Notes under the pieces: generated by a model
Database searches by the model: none
What the model was told of the DNA's origin: nothing
Seen by the model: the letters and a program-made list of their open reading frames with translations, nothing else
Shown: one piece after another, positions 36,740-46,002 of the stretch
How the letters are laid out: every line of letters begins with the position of its first letter
Numbering within the stretch: position 1 is the stretch's first letter
Source of the DNA: Planctomyces sp. SH-PL14
GTDB taxonomy: Bacteria; Planctomycetota; Planctomycetia; Planctomycetales; Planctomycetaceae
Direction of reading: 5' to 3'
Assembly: GCF_001610835.1 (NCBI RefSeq)
Contig: NZ_CP011270.1
Span: 1,054,001 to 1,118,000, forward strand
Length of the DNA stretch: 64,000 nt
Position numbers and translations under genes: made by a program

Positions 36740-38638
36740 TTAACCTTTGCGGATGAAGTGCTCCGCATAACTCCGAACCTGCTGACCATTCAACACATGG
36801 AACATCCGCAACTGCTGGATCGTCTCCTGGCTGAAATGCGCCAGCGGCACATGCACCAGCTTCTTCCCATGCTTCTTCGCCAGCCGACGCCACACCGCCC
36901 CCGGCGGAGCCTCGGACAAAACCGCGATGTGCTTCTCCGTCGAATAATGGAACGCCGCCAGCAGCATCCGCTCCTCCAGCGTGTCCGCCGCATCAAACCG
37001 CGAATCCCGCCAGATATCGAACACATCCCGCGGCGGGAAGAGAAACATCGCTCCCCCATACACCGCATGCGCAATCCCCGGGCCCACGATCTCGCCGCGG
37101 TAATGCGTCGCAAAGAACGACAGCGTCGACTCGTCATGGCTCTCCGCATGCCACGTGATCCGCCACGGATACTCCCGCGGATCGGCCGGCGAATCGAACA
37201 GCATGATGACGCAGTCCAGATTCCCCCGGCTCGGCGGCAGGACCTTCACATACAGGTCCCCCGTATGCCAGTTCCGCAGCGTCTCCCGGATATCCAGCCC
37301 GTCCTTGAGACTCGTCGAGAACTTCTCGATCCGCGCCAGGTCGTGCCCCAGGATCTGCAGCGCATGGTCCTTGACGTGCGTCCGGAACCGCTCGATCGCA
37401 ATGTCCTCCGGCGGCCAGCTGCACTGCCGGAACGGATTCCACATCGTCTGCCACTTCTGCTGATCGATCTTCGGCGGCCGACGGTTGAGCTGGCACGTCC
37501 GCCACACGACCGGCGGCCCGGGAAGCCGCGACTTCATGTCCGCGATCGTCCCGTCCGGAAACTTGCCCCGACCGATCGACATCTCGAACTCGTCGAGCGG
37601 GTTCCACTCGTCATACGGATACTCGCGGGCGGTCTCGGCGAGATGGATGGCGAACTGGTCCCCCGCCATCTGCTGGGCAGCGACGATCAGCGTGTAGAGA
37701 TCGGGTGTGAACCGCCGCTCGATCAGCGACAGGTTCCGCACGTACTTGAGGTACGTCCGCAGAAGCTGCGGCGAGATCCGGCGGGCCCGCTGCTTGAGGT
37801 CCGCCTTGTACCGGTCCCGCGAGGCGAGGAGCAGCTCCTTCACTCCGTCGATCGAAAGGTTCTCGTCATCCTCGAGCTCGAACCGGGCCCGTTCATAGAG
37901 CCCGACGATGAACGGAAGCTCGCCCAGGAGAAACAGGAGCGTCGATGACTTCACCCGGTACGCCTGGGGCTCCTCGGCTGCGGCTTCTTCGACGTCCTCC
38001 GTGGGAAGGCGTTCCTGAAACGCCTCGCGGATCCAGGGCCAGTCGAGGACCGAGCAGACGAGCAGGATCGACTTGTTCTTCTTCTCCAGCTCCCGGAGCC
38101 GCGCTGCCATGAAGCGGACCCGCTGCTCCTGCTGGGTGCCGGCGGCGGGGCGGGGGATCGCCGGGAGGACCGATGCTGCGAACTGGTCGACGGCGACTTT
38201 CTTCAGCGCATAGGCATCCGGCAGAAGGCCGGTCGCCGGCTGAAAGTCATCGGTTTCGAGGTCGATGAAGGCCCGCCGCATCCGCTCCTGGCGGGCGATC
38301 CGCAGGGCGGCGATCACCGGCTGGCAGGGATCGATCGGAACGTAGCTCGCCCGCGCCGTACTCGCGCCACCGTCCCCCTCTTCTTCACGTTCCGACTCCG
38401 GCGTCCACTCCCGCGCCATCGGCCCCGAGACCTCCTCCTGCACGACGATGGAAACCGTCGGCAGGTGCTCCATCGCCCCTTCGACCGCCGCCTGAAACGA
38501 CGGCGGAAGCGGGACCGCGAGGCAGTCGAATTTGTGGGCCAGCATGACCCGCCGGACCTCGACCGCGAAATCGCCGCTTCCGTGAATCACGGGGAGCACC
38601 GAAATGCGATCGCCGATCTTGAGGAAGTCGCTCAGCAT
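36740..38638 (-). CDS. Hypothetical 632-aa protein, distantly TraB/ChaN-like
   Basis: A soluble protein with no signal peptide. The opening (SVLPVIHGSGDFAVEVRRVMLAHKFDCLAVPLPPSFQAAVEGAMEHLP) has the spacing of ChaN/TraB/erythromycin-esterase-like folds (a histidine, then 'ACLAVPLP' in place of 'LLLEGP'). A second block (FIDLETDDFQ ... LLPDAY) could be the matching half. Later regions (ILLVCSVLDWPWIREAF, LTLIVAAQQMAGDQFAIHLAETAREYPYDEW, FHYSTEKHIAVLSEAPPG) are conserved-looking but unassigned. The superfamily call is a weak visual guess; treat it as an orphan. It lies between repeat copy 4 and sppA. Confidence 0.5.
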   Translation of the reverse strand: MLSDFLKIGDRISVLPVIHGSGDFAVEVRRVMLAHKFDCLAVPLPPSFQAAVEGAMEHLPTVSIVVQEEVSGPMAREWTPESEREEEGDGGASTARASYVPIDPCQPVIAALRIARQERMRRAFIDLETDDFQPATGLLPDAYALKKVAVDQFAASVLPAIPRPAAGTQQEQRVRFMAARLRELEKKNKSILLVCSVLDWPWIREAFQERLPTEDVEEAAAEEPQAYRVKSSTLLFLLGELPFIVGLYERARFELEDDENLSIDGVKELLLASRDRYKADLKQRARRISPQLLRTYLKYVRNLSLIERRFTPDLYTLIVAAQQMAGDQFAIHLAETAREYPYDEWNPLDEFEMSIGRGKFPDGTIADMKSRLPGPPVVWRTCQLNRRPPKIDQQKWQTMWNPFRQCSWPPEDIAIERFRTHVKDHALQILGHDLARIEKFSTSLKDGLDIRETLRNWHTGDLYVKVLPPSRGNLDCVIMLFDSPADPREYPWRITWHAESHDESTLSFFATHYRGEIVGPGIAHAVYGGAMFLFPPRDVFDIWRDSRFDAADTLEERMLLAAFHYSTEKHIAVLSEAPPGAVWRRLAKKHGKKLVHVPLAHFSQETIQQLRMFHVLNGQQVRSYAEHFIRKG

Positions 38639-38647
38639 AAGGGGAGA

Positions 38648-38676
38648 CTTAAGGCGGAAGGCTTAAGGCTGAAGGT
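38648..38676. repeat. Short AAGGC-type tandem repeats
   Basis: TTAAGGCGGAAGGC followed by TTAAGGCTGAAGG, two imperfect copies just upstream of the start codon of the 632-aa gene. Confidence 0.4.
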
Positions 38677-38821
38677 CAGAGGCATCTCGCGAGCCGTTCA
38701 CTCCGCTCTTTCGGAAGGAACGAGATCGACACCGCTGATTACAACGAAACCCAGGGCTGCCCGCTACGCGGGCGGCCCTGGGCTGTTGGACACAACGGAG
38801 AACTGCCGACGGAAAACGTCC

Positions 38822-40678
38822 TTACAGTTCCATATGGAACAGCGGGCTGACCATCATGATCTGTTCCTGCTGCATCAGGTCGATGTAACGGATCGCCTGG
38901 CGGATCAACTTCATCCGGGCCGGATCAAAACCGTCGACCGCGGGGCCGAGCGCCTTGAGCGACATCTCGAACGAGGAACGCCGCGGGGCCGTCTCGATCG
39001 AGAGGGTCTTCTCCTCTTCCTTCGAGGAGCTGCCGGTCAGGTCGCCGAGGAGTTCCTCGAACAGTCCCTTCGACTGCGGCAGGCTGCGGATTTCGTAGTC
39101 CTTCACGCCGGTCTTGTTGGCGACGTAGGCGATCGCTTCGTTCAGACCGCCGAGCTCGTCGACGAGGCCGAGCTCCAGCGCCTGCCGGCCGGTGTAGACG
39201 CGACCGCCGGCGATCTCGTCGATCGGCTTCTTGAGCTTGTCGCCGCGGCCGTCGGTCACGTGCTTCTTGAACTGGCCGTAGACTTCGTCCATCCAGCCCT
39301 GCAGTTCCTTCCGCTCGACTTCGGTGAACTTCGCCCCGCCGCTGAGGATGCCGGCCTTCTCACCCCGCTTGTTCGCTTCGAAGTTGATGCCGAACTGGCT
39401 CCACATCTTGGCGGTCGCGAGCTTACCGGAGATGACGCCGATCGATCCCGTGATCGTCGTCGGATCGGCGTAGATCTTCTCGCTGCGGCAGGAGACGTAG
39501 TACCCGCCGCTCGCCGCGACGTCTCCCATCGAGACGACGACCGGCTTCTTGGCCTTCACGCGCTCGGTGGCGCGGAGAATGATCTCGCTGGCGACGACCG
39601 ATCCCCCCGGCGAGGTGACGCGGAGGACGACTCCCTTGACCTTGCTGTCCTCGGCGACCTTGTCGAGCGCCTTGCGGATCGTCTCGCTGTAGGCTCCTTC
39701 TTCCATGGCCGAGAACGGCGAAGACGGATCGGCCTTGCCGGTCATGATCGGCCCGTCGACGTGGACGATCGCGATGGCGTCCTTGTTCGACTTCTTGACC
39801 TTGGGCCCCTCGAGGATCTGAGCCCAGAGCTGCAGGGCCGCGAACGGGTTGTTGAGGTCGATCTGCTGGCCTTTGTTCTTGGCGTAGGAGCGGTCGAACT
39901 TGATCGTCCCACCGAGCTCGGCCCGGACGGCGTTCGAGAACTCATAACGGTCCTCGATGGCATCGATCAGCCCCGCTTCCTTGGCCGCTTCAGCGGAGAA
40001 GAGTCCCTGGGCGACCCAGTTGCGGGCCTTCTCGGCCGGCACGCCGCGGCCGGTGGCGATCATCTCGACGAAGCGTTCGAACAGGCTGTCGAACATCCAG
40101 TCGTGCATCTTCTTGGCTTCAGGGCTGGACGAGGTCCGCATGAACATCTCGCCGGCGCTCTTGTAGTCTCCGCAGGTCAGGAAGTCGGGCTCGACTCCCA
40201 GGCGGTCGAGGAGACCGCGGAGGAACAGTTGCTCCCCATAGAGGCCGGTGACCCACACGTCGCCCGTCGGGGAGACGCTGACGCGCTTGGCCCCGCTCAC
40301 GAGGGCGAAGCCGCCGAACTTGAGGTCGTCCGAGTGGGCGAAGACCGGCTTGCCGTCCTTCTTGAGGCGGTCGAGCGCCGCCCGGAACTCTTCGAGCTGA
40401 GCCGTCCCGAGGGAGGCGCCGCTCATCAGGATCACGACCCCTTTGACGCTCTTGTCTTCGCGGGCCTTGTCGACACGGGAGACGAGGCTACGAAGCGATT
40501 CGGTGCCGATGGCTCCGAAGATCGGATCATCCGGCAGAGCGGTCTCCTTCACGCTCCCCGACAGAGTGAAGACCGGGACGATATTCGCCGGCTTCGCCTC
40601 TTCCGCCGCTTGAACGGCCCCTCCACTGGAGACCCAGCCGCTGGCCACAAGAAACAGCCCAAACCAGACCGACTTCAT
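38822..40678 (-). CDS. sppA: Signal peptide peptidase SppA (S49)
   Basis: 618 aa with tandem S49 domains. The catalytic dyad is K173 (CGDYKSAG, first half) and S390 (GDVAASGGYYVSC, second half), as in the double-domain SppA of E. coli that degrades cleaved signal peptides. A signal or anchor sits at 1-24 (ending AVQAAEE). The product would be in the periplasm or membrane. Divergently transcribed from the PLP-enzyme gene across a 207-bp gap that should hold both promoters. Confidence 0.93.
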   Translation of the reverse strand: MKSVWFGLFLVASGWVSSGGAVQAAEEAKPANIVPVFTLSGSVKETALPDDPIFGAIGTESLRSLVSRVDKAREDKSVKGVVILMSGASLGTAQLEEFRAALDRLKKDGKPVFAHSDDLKFGGFALVSGAKRVSVSPTGDVWVTGLYGEQLFLRGLLDRLGVEPDFLTCGDYKSAGEMFMRTSSSPEAKKMHDWMFDSLFERFVEMIATGRGVPAEKARNWVAQGLFSAEAAKEAGLIDAIEDRYEFSNAVRAELGGTIKFDRSYAKNKGQQIDLNNPFAALQLWAQILEGPKVKKSNKDAIAIVHVDGPIMTGKADPSSPFSAMEEGAYSETIRKALDKVAEDSKVKGVVLRVTSPGGSVVASEIILRATERVKAKKPVVVSMGDVAASGGYYVSCRSEKIYADPTTITGSIGVISGKLATAKMWSQFGINFEANKRGEKAGILSGGAKFTEVERKELQGWMDEVYGQFKKHVTDGRGDKLKKPIDEIAGGRVYTGRQALELGLVDELGGLNEAIAYVANKTGVKDYEIRSLPQSKGLFEELLGDLTGSSSKEEEKTLSIETAPRRSSFEMSLKALGPAVDGFDPARMKLIRQAIRYIDLMQQEQIMMVSPLFHMEL

Positions 40679-40885
40679 GGAAAACCCCCACCCACTCCTT
40701 CAGACGGCCCCGATGCGGCGCCGAGCCACTCCATTATCTCCCGCCGCCTCACCCCTACAAGCCGAAATCTCGATTTGGAGGAATCAGTGAATTGGCGGTA
40801 TCCAACATCGCGGAAGTTTGTCCTGCATCCGAAACGGGGTTACACTCTTCGACCTTCCTTGTCAGCGGAAAAAAGGCTCTTCGCA

Positions 40886-42046
40886 ATGTCAGACTCGCAG
40901 TCGATGGATTTCCAGACCCGGTGCGTGCATGTCGGCGTCAACAAGGACGGCACGTTCAACAGCTGCACGACGCCGATCTATACGTCGTCGACGTTCTACT
41001 GGGACAACCTGACGACGCACCGCGGGTTCGATTACACCCGCAGCGGCAACCCGACCCGCCGGGCTCTGGAAGAGAACATTGCTTCGCTGGAAGGGGGAAC
41101 GGACTGCCGGGCGACGGCCACCGGGATGTCGGCGATTCACTCAGCGATGTTCCTGTTCAAGCCGGGTGACCACATCATCACCGGACACGACATCTACGGC
41201 GGCACGTTCCGTCTGTTCTACAGCGTCCTGACGGAGCAGGGGCTGGAGTTTTCGTTCGTCGACATGCAGGACCTCGACAACGTCCGCAAGGCGATCAAGC
41301 CGAACACGAAGGGGATCTGGATCGAGACCCCGAGCAATCCGCTGCTCCGCGTGGTCGACATTGCCGGGATCTGCGGGATTGCGAAGCAGGCCGGCCTCAC
41401 CACGATCGCCGACAACACGTTCCTCTCGCCGTACCTGCAGCGGCCGATGGAGCTGGGGGTCGACGTGGTGGTCCACTCGACCACGAAGTACCTCAACGGT
41501 CACTCGGACGTGGTCGGCGGGGCGGTTGTGACGCGGGACAAGGAGCGGTCGGAGCGGGTTGCCTATATCGTCAACGCGATCGGCCAGGGGTGTTCTCCGT
41601 TTGACGCCTGGCTGGTTCTGCGCGGGATCAAGACGCTCGGGCCGCGGATGGAAGCGCACCAGAAGGGGGCGATCGAGCTGGCCCGGTTCCTGGACAAGCA
41701 TCCCAAGGTGGAGCGGGTTTACTACCCGGGTCTTGAAACCCATCCGCAGCACGCGCTCGCCAAGTCCCAGCAGAAGGGATTCGGGGCGATGCTGAGCTTT
41801 GACGTGAAGGGGGGGCGTCCGGAGGCGGAGCGGGTGCTCAATAACCTGCAGCTGTTCCAGCTTGCGGAGTCGCTGGGCGGTGTGGAATCGTTGGTGGAGT
41901 ATCCGGAGACGATGTCGCACGCGTCGATGACGCTGGAAGCGCGTCGTGCGGCGGGGATTTCGGAGCGGACGATCCGGGTGTCGGTCGGGATCGAGCATCC
42001 GGCCGATTTGATCGCCGGGATGAGCCACGCTCTCAACAAGATCTGA
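40886..42046 (+). CDS. Cystathionine gamma-synthase / beta-lyase family PLP enzyme
   Basis: 386 aa of the Cys/Met metabolism PLP family. The Schiff-base lysine is K201 in HSTTKYLNGHSDVVGG. Other hallmarks: YTRSGNPTRRALE near the start, ATGMSAIHSAMF, and TPSNPLLRVVDI. MetB, MetC or MetZ activity cannot be separated by eye; the family members of planctomycetes are often named MetC. The ATG at 40886 (MSDSQSMDFQTRCVHVG) is chosen because homologues begin there. The long frame running upstream, antisense to sppA, is a GC artefact. Repeat copy 5 follows directly after its stop. Confidence 0.88.
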   Translation: MSDSQSMDFQTRCVHVGVNKDGTFNSCTTPIYTSSTFYWDNLTTHRGFDYTRSGNPTRRALEENIASLEGGTDCRATATGMSAIHSAMFLFKPGDHIITGHDIYGGTFRLFYSVLTEQGLEFSFVDMQDLDNVRKAIKPNTKGIWIETPSNPLLRVVDIAGICGIAKQAGLTTIADNTFLSPYLQRPMELGVDVVVHSTTKYLNGHSDVVGGAVVTRDKERSERVAYIVNAIGQGCSPFDAWLVLRGIKTLGPRMEAHQKGAIELARFLDKHPKVERVYYPGLETHPQHALAKSQQKGFGAMLSFDVKGGRPEAERVLNNLQLFQLAESLGGVESLVEYPETMSHASMTLEARRAAGISERTIRVSVGIEHPADLIAGMSHALNKI

Positions 42047-42056
42047 GTCGGCGCGA

Positions 42057-42380
42057 ACACCGTCCTTGCCGGCGCAGCGTCGTCAGCTCAAACCCATCGT
42101 TCCACGGCCACCGGGGTCAAGGGGGCAACCCCTTGCCGCCGGAGGCACTTCCATGAGGAACCGTGGTAAGTAACGGACGCCCGCTTTGGGAAGCCAGCTA
42201 TGAGGACTCCCTCAATCCACACCGCTGGGTTTGCAATCCCCGCGGGTTGGTGAAGGGGCATCCGGCACAGTGTCCGCGTTTGGACACGCTCTCCTTCAGA
42301 CATCTCTCGACGGCCAGGCCTCCGGCGGGCAAAGGGGCGTTGCCCCCTTGCATCCCCCACCAGGGTGCCCCTGGACCCGG
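42057..42380 (+). repeat. Dispersed structured repeat, copy 5 (full length)
   Basis: Begins GAACACCGTCCTTGCCGGCG, CTCAAACCCATCGTTCC, hairpin GGGG-CAA-CCCC, GCCGCCGGAGGC, central stem GTGTCC-GCGTTT-GGACAC, CTTCAGACATCTCTCGACGG, hairpin GGGGC-GTT-GCCCC, end hairpin CCAGGG-TG-CCCCTGG. Starts 10 bp after the PLP-enzyme stop and ends 13 bp before the stop of the next, convergent gene. Confidence 0.85.
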
Positions 42381-42393
42381 TGATGGTGAGAGG

Positions 42394-42801
42394 TCAGCTC
42401 GGTGACTGGACTGTGTCGCTGGAGATCGAGTGCTGCGTTCCCGTGACCGCACTCAGGTTCAACAGAATCGCGTCGAGAGACGGCGGATCCGGATCCTGAG
42501 ACAGCGGGGGAACCGAACCGTTGCCGGCCGTATTGATCGACATGACGTGCCGGTCCAGCCGGCCATGCATGTAACGGATCTCTTCCTCGGCCGCTTCTTC
42601 CTCACGCCGCGTGGCAGCAATATCGAGAGCAATGTAAGCCAGAAGTCCCGCGAGACCACAAGCAAGGACGTAGGGCGACAGATCATCCGCGACGAGCTTG
42701 CCGACCGTCACCCCGATCAGAAATCCACTCAAAATGAGAATGGATGTCGTGCTGATCAGGGCACGTTCTTCGGTCGCTTTCGGTCGTCTGACCGTAGCCA
42801 T
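42394..42801 (-). CDS. Small two-helix membrane protein
   Basis: 135 aa. Two membrane helices (about 19-36 and 43-61, ILILSGFLIGVTVGKLVA and YVLACGLAGLLAYIALD), a short acidic segment (REEEAAEEEIRYMHGRLDRH) and a disordered C-terminus rich in Ser, Pro and Asp. Unknown function; no close neighbour gives a hint. The ATG at 42801 is used. Confidence 0.5.
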   Translation of the reverse strand: MATVRRPKATEERALISTTSILILSGFLIGVTVGKLVADDLSPYVLACGLAGLLAYIALDIAATRREEEAAEEEIRYMHGRLDRHVMSINTAGNGSVPPLSQDPDPPSLDAILLNLSAVTGTQHSISSDTVQSPS

Positions 42802-43037
42802 GAAGTCGTCCGTTCCTTGTCAAAAAGAGTCCCGGTTTTCCGCTCTCCGCAAAGGTAGGTCGCCTGTGTTTCGGGTCAAACGGAATCTGACGGAACGGAA
42901 CGATCTGATTGACCGGAACGGGCCCGAGATGCCGGAAACTCTTACCGGAACGTGGGATAGCGGACCGAGAGATGCGGCGACCGGGACGGGAAGTCCGCCG
43001 CCGTCACGGGCCTGGGGCCTCTGACGACCGCGACCTC
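42802..43037. other. Short gene-free interval
   Basis: 236 bp between two minus-strand genes, containing GGAACG-type direct repeats (GGAACGGAACG, GACCGGAACGGG) but no recognised element. Confidence 0.3.
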
Positions 43038-43592
43038 TCAGTCAAAGCGGATGCCGTACAGCGCGCGTCCCCACCGGGCCCCGTTGCCCGCTTCCGAGGC
43101 GTTGCCCAGGATGGGAAAGTCCCGGACCATCCGCGTCCGAAACCCGCTGCGGCCCCACAGCGCCGGAGCCCGGTCGATCTGCGCCCGGCCATTCGCGATC
43201 CCGCCCCGCGGATCCATCACCTGGCTGTCGACACGCAAAGTACCGCCCCCCCCACCGCCGGTCGGCAGGTAGACCGGCCCGCGCACCGCCGTGTGCACCG
43301 CATAGGGGTCCTGTGGAGAAATGTCGTTTCCGCCGACTCTCTGGATTGAGGCGTCCCCTCGCGGCCAGTCGATGGGGTTCGGATCGCTTCCGGTCGTCCG
43401 GGGCCAGACCGCCCGCATGGCCCCCTGCCGGGCGTTGGCATGCGCCCGCACCCGCCACGAGCCGGTCGTTCCGACGAGCGTGATCATCGCAACGAAGATC
43501 AGCAGCATCGGAAGCACGAGGATCATCTCGACCATCGCGGTCCCCGGGCGCCGACAGGCGGGGGGAAGTCGGCGGTGCGGTCGAGTCTGCAT
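43038..43592 (-). CDS. TadE-like pilus/secretion pseudopilin-related protein
   Basis: 184 aa. A basic N-terminus leads to RRPGTAMVEMILVLPMLLIFVAMI, the TadE/TadG-like glycine-cleavage site and hydrophobic helix found in minor proteins of tight-adherence pili. The remainder is a hydrophilic domain (about 55-184) with a glycine run (GGGGGG). TadE proteins normally sit beside tadABC and related genes, none of which is in this window, so it is an orphan. Start: ATG at 43592. Confidence 0.7.
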   Translation of the reverse strand: MQTRPHRRLPPACRRPGTAMVEMILVLPMLLIFVAMITLVGTTGSWRVRAHANARQGAMRAVWPRTTGSDPNPIDWPRGDASIQRVGGNDISPQDPYAVHTAVRGPVYLPTGGGGGGTLRVDSQVMDPRGGIANGRAQIDRAPALWGRSGFRTRMVRDFPILGNASEAGNGARWGRALYGIRFD

Positions 43593-43781
43593 AAGAATGA
43601 TGCGCGCTGGTCGAAGGCCGATGAGTAGCGTACACCGGCGCGCGCTCGCGTGGCGAGTTCAGACCAGGACGCGATGGAATCGTCCGAAAGGGGCGAATTC
43701 CGTTTGCTGGGGAGCGACGACGGGCCGTAGTTTCCCTCCACACGGTGTTTCCACGAAACCGGTTTCGAATCGGGCTGTCTG

Positions 43782-44840
43782 ATGCATCCCTTTCCGCCGC
43801 TGACGCCGATCCCGCTGAACGAGAAGGTCGTGCTGGGGCTCTTCTTTCTGGCATTGGGGCTGGCGATCGCCGGACTGGTGTTCCTGCCATGGCGCCGCGT
43901 GTTTCGATGGGAATGGGTTTTCTGGACCGCGTTTCCGATCGGACTTGTCCTCTCGTTGGAGTATCAACAGACCGACCTGACGGTCCTCCGGCCCTGGCTG
44001 CCGCCGCTCGGCCTTTCGGTTCTTGTTGTCGGCTGGATCGCTCCTCCGACGGTCCTCTACGGCGGCGCTCGACGACGGACGTGGTCGTGGGCTACGGCGA
44101 TCTGCTCGGGAGGTGCGTCGGGATTAGTGTTCTTCATGATGCTTCTTCCCACCTTGAGCCATCATCCGGAGGCGAGTCGCCTCAGCACATGCAGAAACAA
44201 CCTGAAACAGCTGGGCTACGCGTTCTACAACTACGAGTCGAAGTTCCGTGCGTTTCCCTCACCTGCGTTCGCAGGCGAAGGGGAACCTCCGCGTACCTGG
44301 CGGGTCGAACTTCTTCCGTGGCTCGGCGAACAGGACCTTCGATCCCGGTACGACAACGACAGCGCGTGGGATGCCGCCGTGAACAGGCCGGTGGCCACGA
44401 CCTTTGTCCCGTTCTATCGATGCCCCAGCAACCGCCGGCCGCAGGATGAGGAGGGACGGTTTTACTCCGACTACCTTCTTCCCACGGGCGCCGGAACTCT
44501 GTTCGGGGAGCGGAGCGTGGGGCCGGCGATCCGTGAGATCACGGATGGTACGTCGAACACTGTCGTGATTGTGGAAAGCTGTGGGCGGCAGGTGGTGTGG
44601 ACGCAGCCGCGGGACGTCGATGTCACCGAGGCTCGCCCCGACGTCAATGGCCCTGGGCCAAGCGAAGGGATGTCGAACAGTCTGCTCTCGAGCTATCACC
44701 CCGGCGGTGGGGGCGTCGCCTACGCCGCATTTGCCGATGGAGCCGTTCGGGTGATCTCGCCCGGGACGGCTCCGGAGGTGTTGAAGGCGTTGCTGTCACC
44801 TCGTGGCGATGAACCGGTTGACATCCCGCCGTCATGGTGA
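43782..44840 (+). CDS. DUF1559 protein with polytopic N-terminus
   Basis: 352 aa. The C-terminal two-thirds (about 135-340) is DUF1559/SBP_bac_10: SRLSTCRNNLKQLGYAFYNYESK, TWRVELLPWLGEQDLRSRYD, the ITDGTSNTVVIVE block and the SYHPGGGGVAYAAFADGAVRVI ending. DUF1559 proteins typically start with a prepilin-like leader (class III, GFTLxE-type). Here that is replaced by about four membrane helices (18-36, 45-62, 75-95, 107-124), so the domain is anchored by a polytopic segment. Function unknown. Confidence 0.82.
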   Translation: MHPFPPLTPIPLNEKVVLGLFFLALGLAIAGLVFLPWRRVFRWEWVFWTAFPIGLVLSLEYQQTDLTVLRPWLPPLGLSVLVVGWIAPPTVLYGGARRRTWSWATAICSGGASGLVFFMMLLPTLSHHPEASRLSTCRNNLKQLGYAFYNYESKFRAFPSPAFAGEGEPPRTWRVELLPWLGEQDLRSRYDNDSAWDAAVNRPVATTFVPFYRCPSNRRPQDEEGRFYSDYLLPTGAGTLFGERSVGPAIREITDGTSNTVVIVESCGRQVVWTQPRDVDVTEARPDVNGPGPSEGMSNSLLSSYHPGGGGVAYAAFADGAVRVISPGTAPEVLKALLSPRGDEPVDIPPSW

Positions 44841-45056
44841 CGTTTAACTCGGGCTCGTTCCCCTGTCACGCCTTCCTTGATCGCGGCGATTCCCTGTTGT
44901 TCGGCCGCCCTCTTCCTCCACCGTTGGGCTTCGGCCGCGAGTGGGGTGCGTGGGGCATTCAGGCGGATCACCCTGCGGTGAATTCCCGCGCGGGGCGCCG
45001 TCGTCGTAGACTGCGACTCTCCGTTGATCCTTTCCCAAGCGCTCTGGAGACCTCGC

Positions 45057-45998
45057 GTGTCGCTGCTCATCGCCATCGCTCTTGTACTGTTGTCGTGCGG
45101 ATCGCCCGTTCTTGCCGAGGCCCCCGCTCACCGCGTCCTGGCCCAGGACAAGGGCCATATCGTCCTTGTTGAGGCGGACGGCTCGACCGGCTGGGAGGTG
45201 GAGTGCCGGCACAACTCGCACGACATCCATCTCCTTCCCAGCGGGAACTTTCTGCTCCACACGGGGGGCACGCGGGTGGTGGAGATGACGCCGGACAAGA
45301 AGGTCGTCTGGCAGTACGACGCGAAGCCGAAGGAGGGTTACACCGGCGGCGTCGAGGTGCATGCGTTCCAGCGGCTGGCGGACGGGAACACGATGGTGGC
45401 CGAGTCGGGAAACCGGCGGATCGTGGAAGTCAGCCCGGAGGGGAAGATTGTCCGGGAGGTGCCGCTGAAGGTCGAGCATCCGCATCCGCACCGGGACACG
45501 CGGATGGTCCGCAAGCTGGATGGGGGGAACTACCTGGTCTGCCAGGAGGGGGATGGGTGCGTTCACGAGTATGACCCGACCGGGAAGATCGTCTGGACGT
45601 ACCGTCTCGATCTCGCGGGCCGGCCTCGGAGCGATGGGCACGGTCCCGAGGGGCACGGGACCGAGGTTTTTGGGGCGCTGCGGCTCAAGAATGGGAACAC
45701 GCTGATTGCGTGTGGGAATGGGAACCGGGTGATTGAGGTGACGCCGGAGGGGAAGACGGTGTGGAGTGTGGAGCAGAAGGAGTTGCCGGGGATTACGCTC
45801 GGGTGGGTGACGACGCTGCATGCGTTGCCGAATGGGAATGTGATCTTTGGGAACTGTCATGCGGGGCCGGAGAATCCGCAGCTGGTGGAAGTGACGCGGG
45901 AGAAGCAGGTGGTCTGGACGTTTAAGGATTTCAAGCGGTTCGGCAACAGCCTGGCGGTGGCGCACGTGCTGGACCTGCCGCAAGGAACGATCCGCTAA
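45057..45998 (+). CDS. Exported PQQ/NHL-like beta-propeller protein
   Basis: 313 aa with a leader (SLLIAIALVLLSCGSPVLAEAPAH). Propeller blades recur as KKVVWQYDA, EGKIVREVPL, TGKIVWTYRL, EGKTVWSVEQ and EKQVVWTFKD, each preceded by 'GNxL/M' turns. Such proteins are often scaffold or sugar-binding exported proteins in planctomycetes. The GTG at 45057 (GGAGA a few bases upstream) is preferred to the TTG at 45024. Repeat copy 6 begins within 5 bp of its stop codon. Confidence 0.72.
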   Translation: MSLLIAIALVLLSCGSPVLAEAPAHRVLAQDKGHIVLVEADGSTGWEVECRHNSHDIHLLPSGNFLLHTGGTRVVEMTPDKKVVWQYDAKPKEGYTGGVEVHAFQRLADGNTMVAESGNRRIVEVSPEGKIVREVPLKVEHPHPHRDTRMVRKLDGGNYLVCQEGDGCVHEYDPTGKIVWTYRLDLAGRPRSDGHGPEGHGTEVFGALRLKNGNTLIACGNGNRVIEVTPEGKTVWSVEQKELPGITLGWVTTLHALPNGNVIFGNCHAGPENPQLVEVTREKQVVWTFKDFKRFGNSLAVAHVLDLPQGTIR

Positions 45999-46002
45999 AT
46001 CA

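Noticed and set aside
38465-40885. Very long plus-strand open frame antisense to sppA, in frame with the PLP-enzyme gene
   Set aside because: GC-rich codon shadow: its sequence is Arg/Asp/Glu-rich with no family resemblance and covers sppA, which has all catalytic motifs. The real gene begins at 40886.
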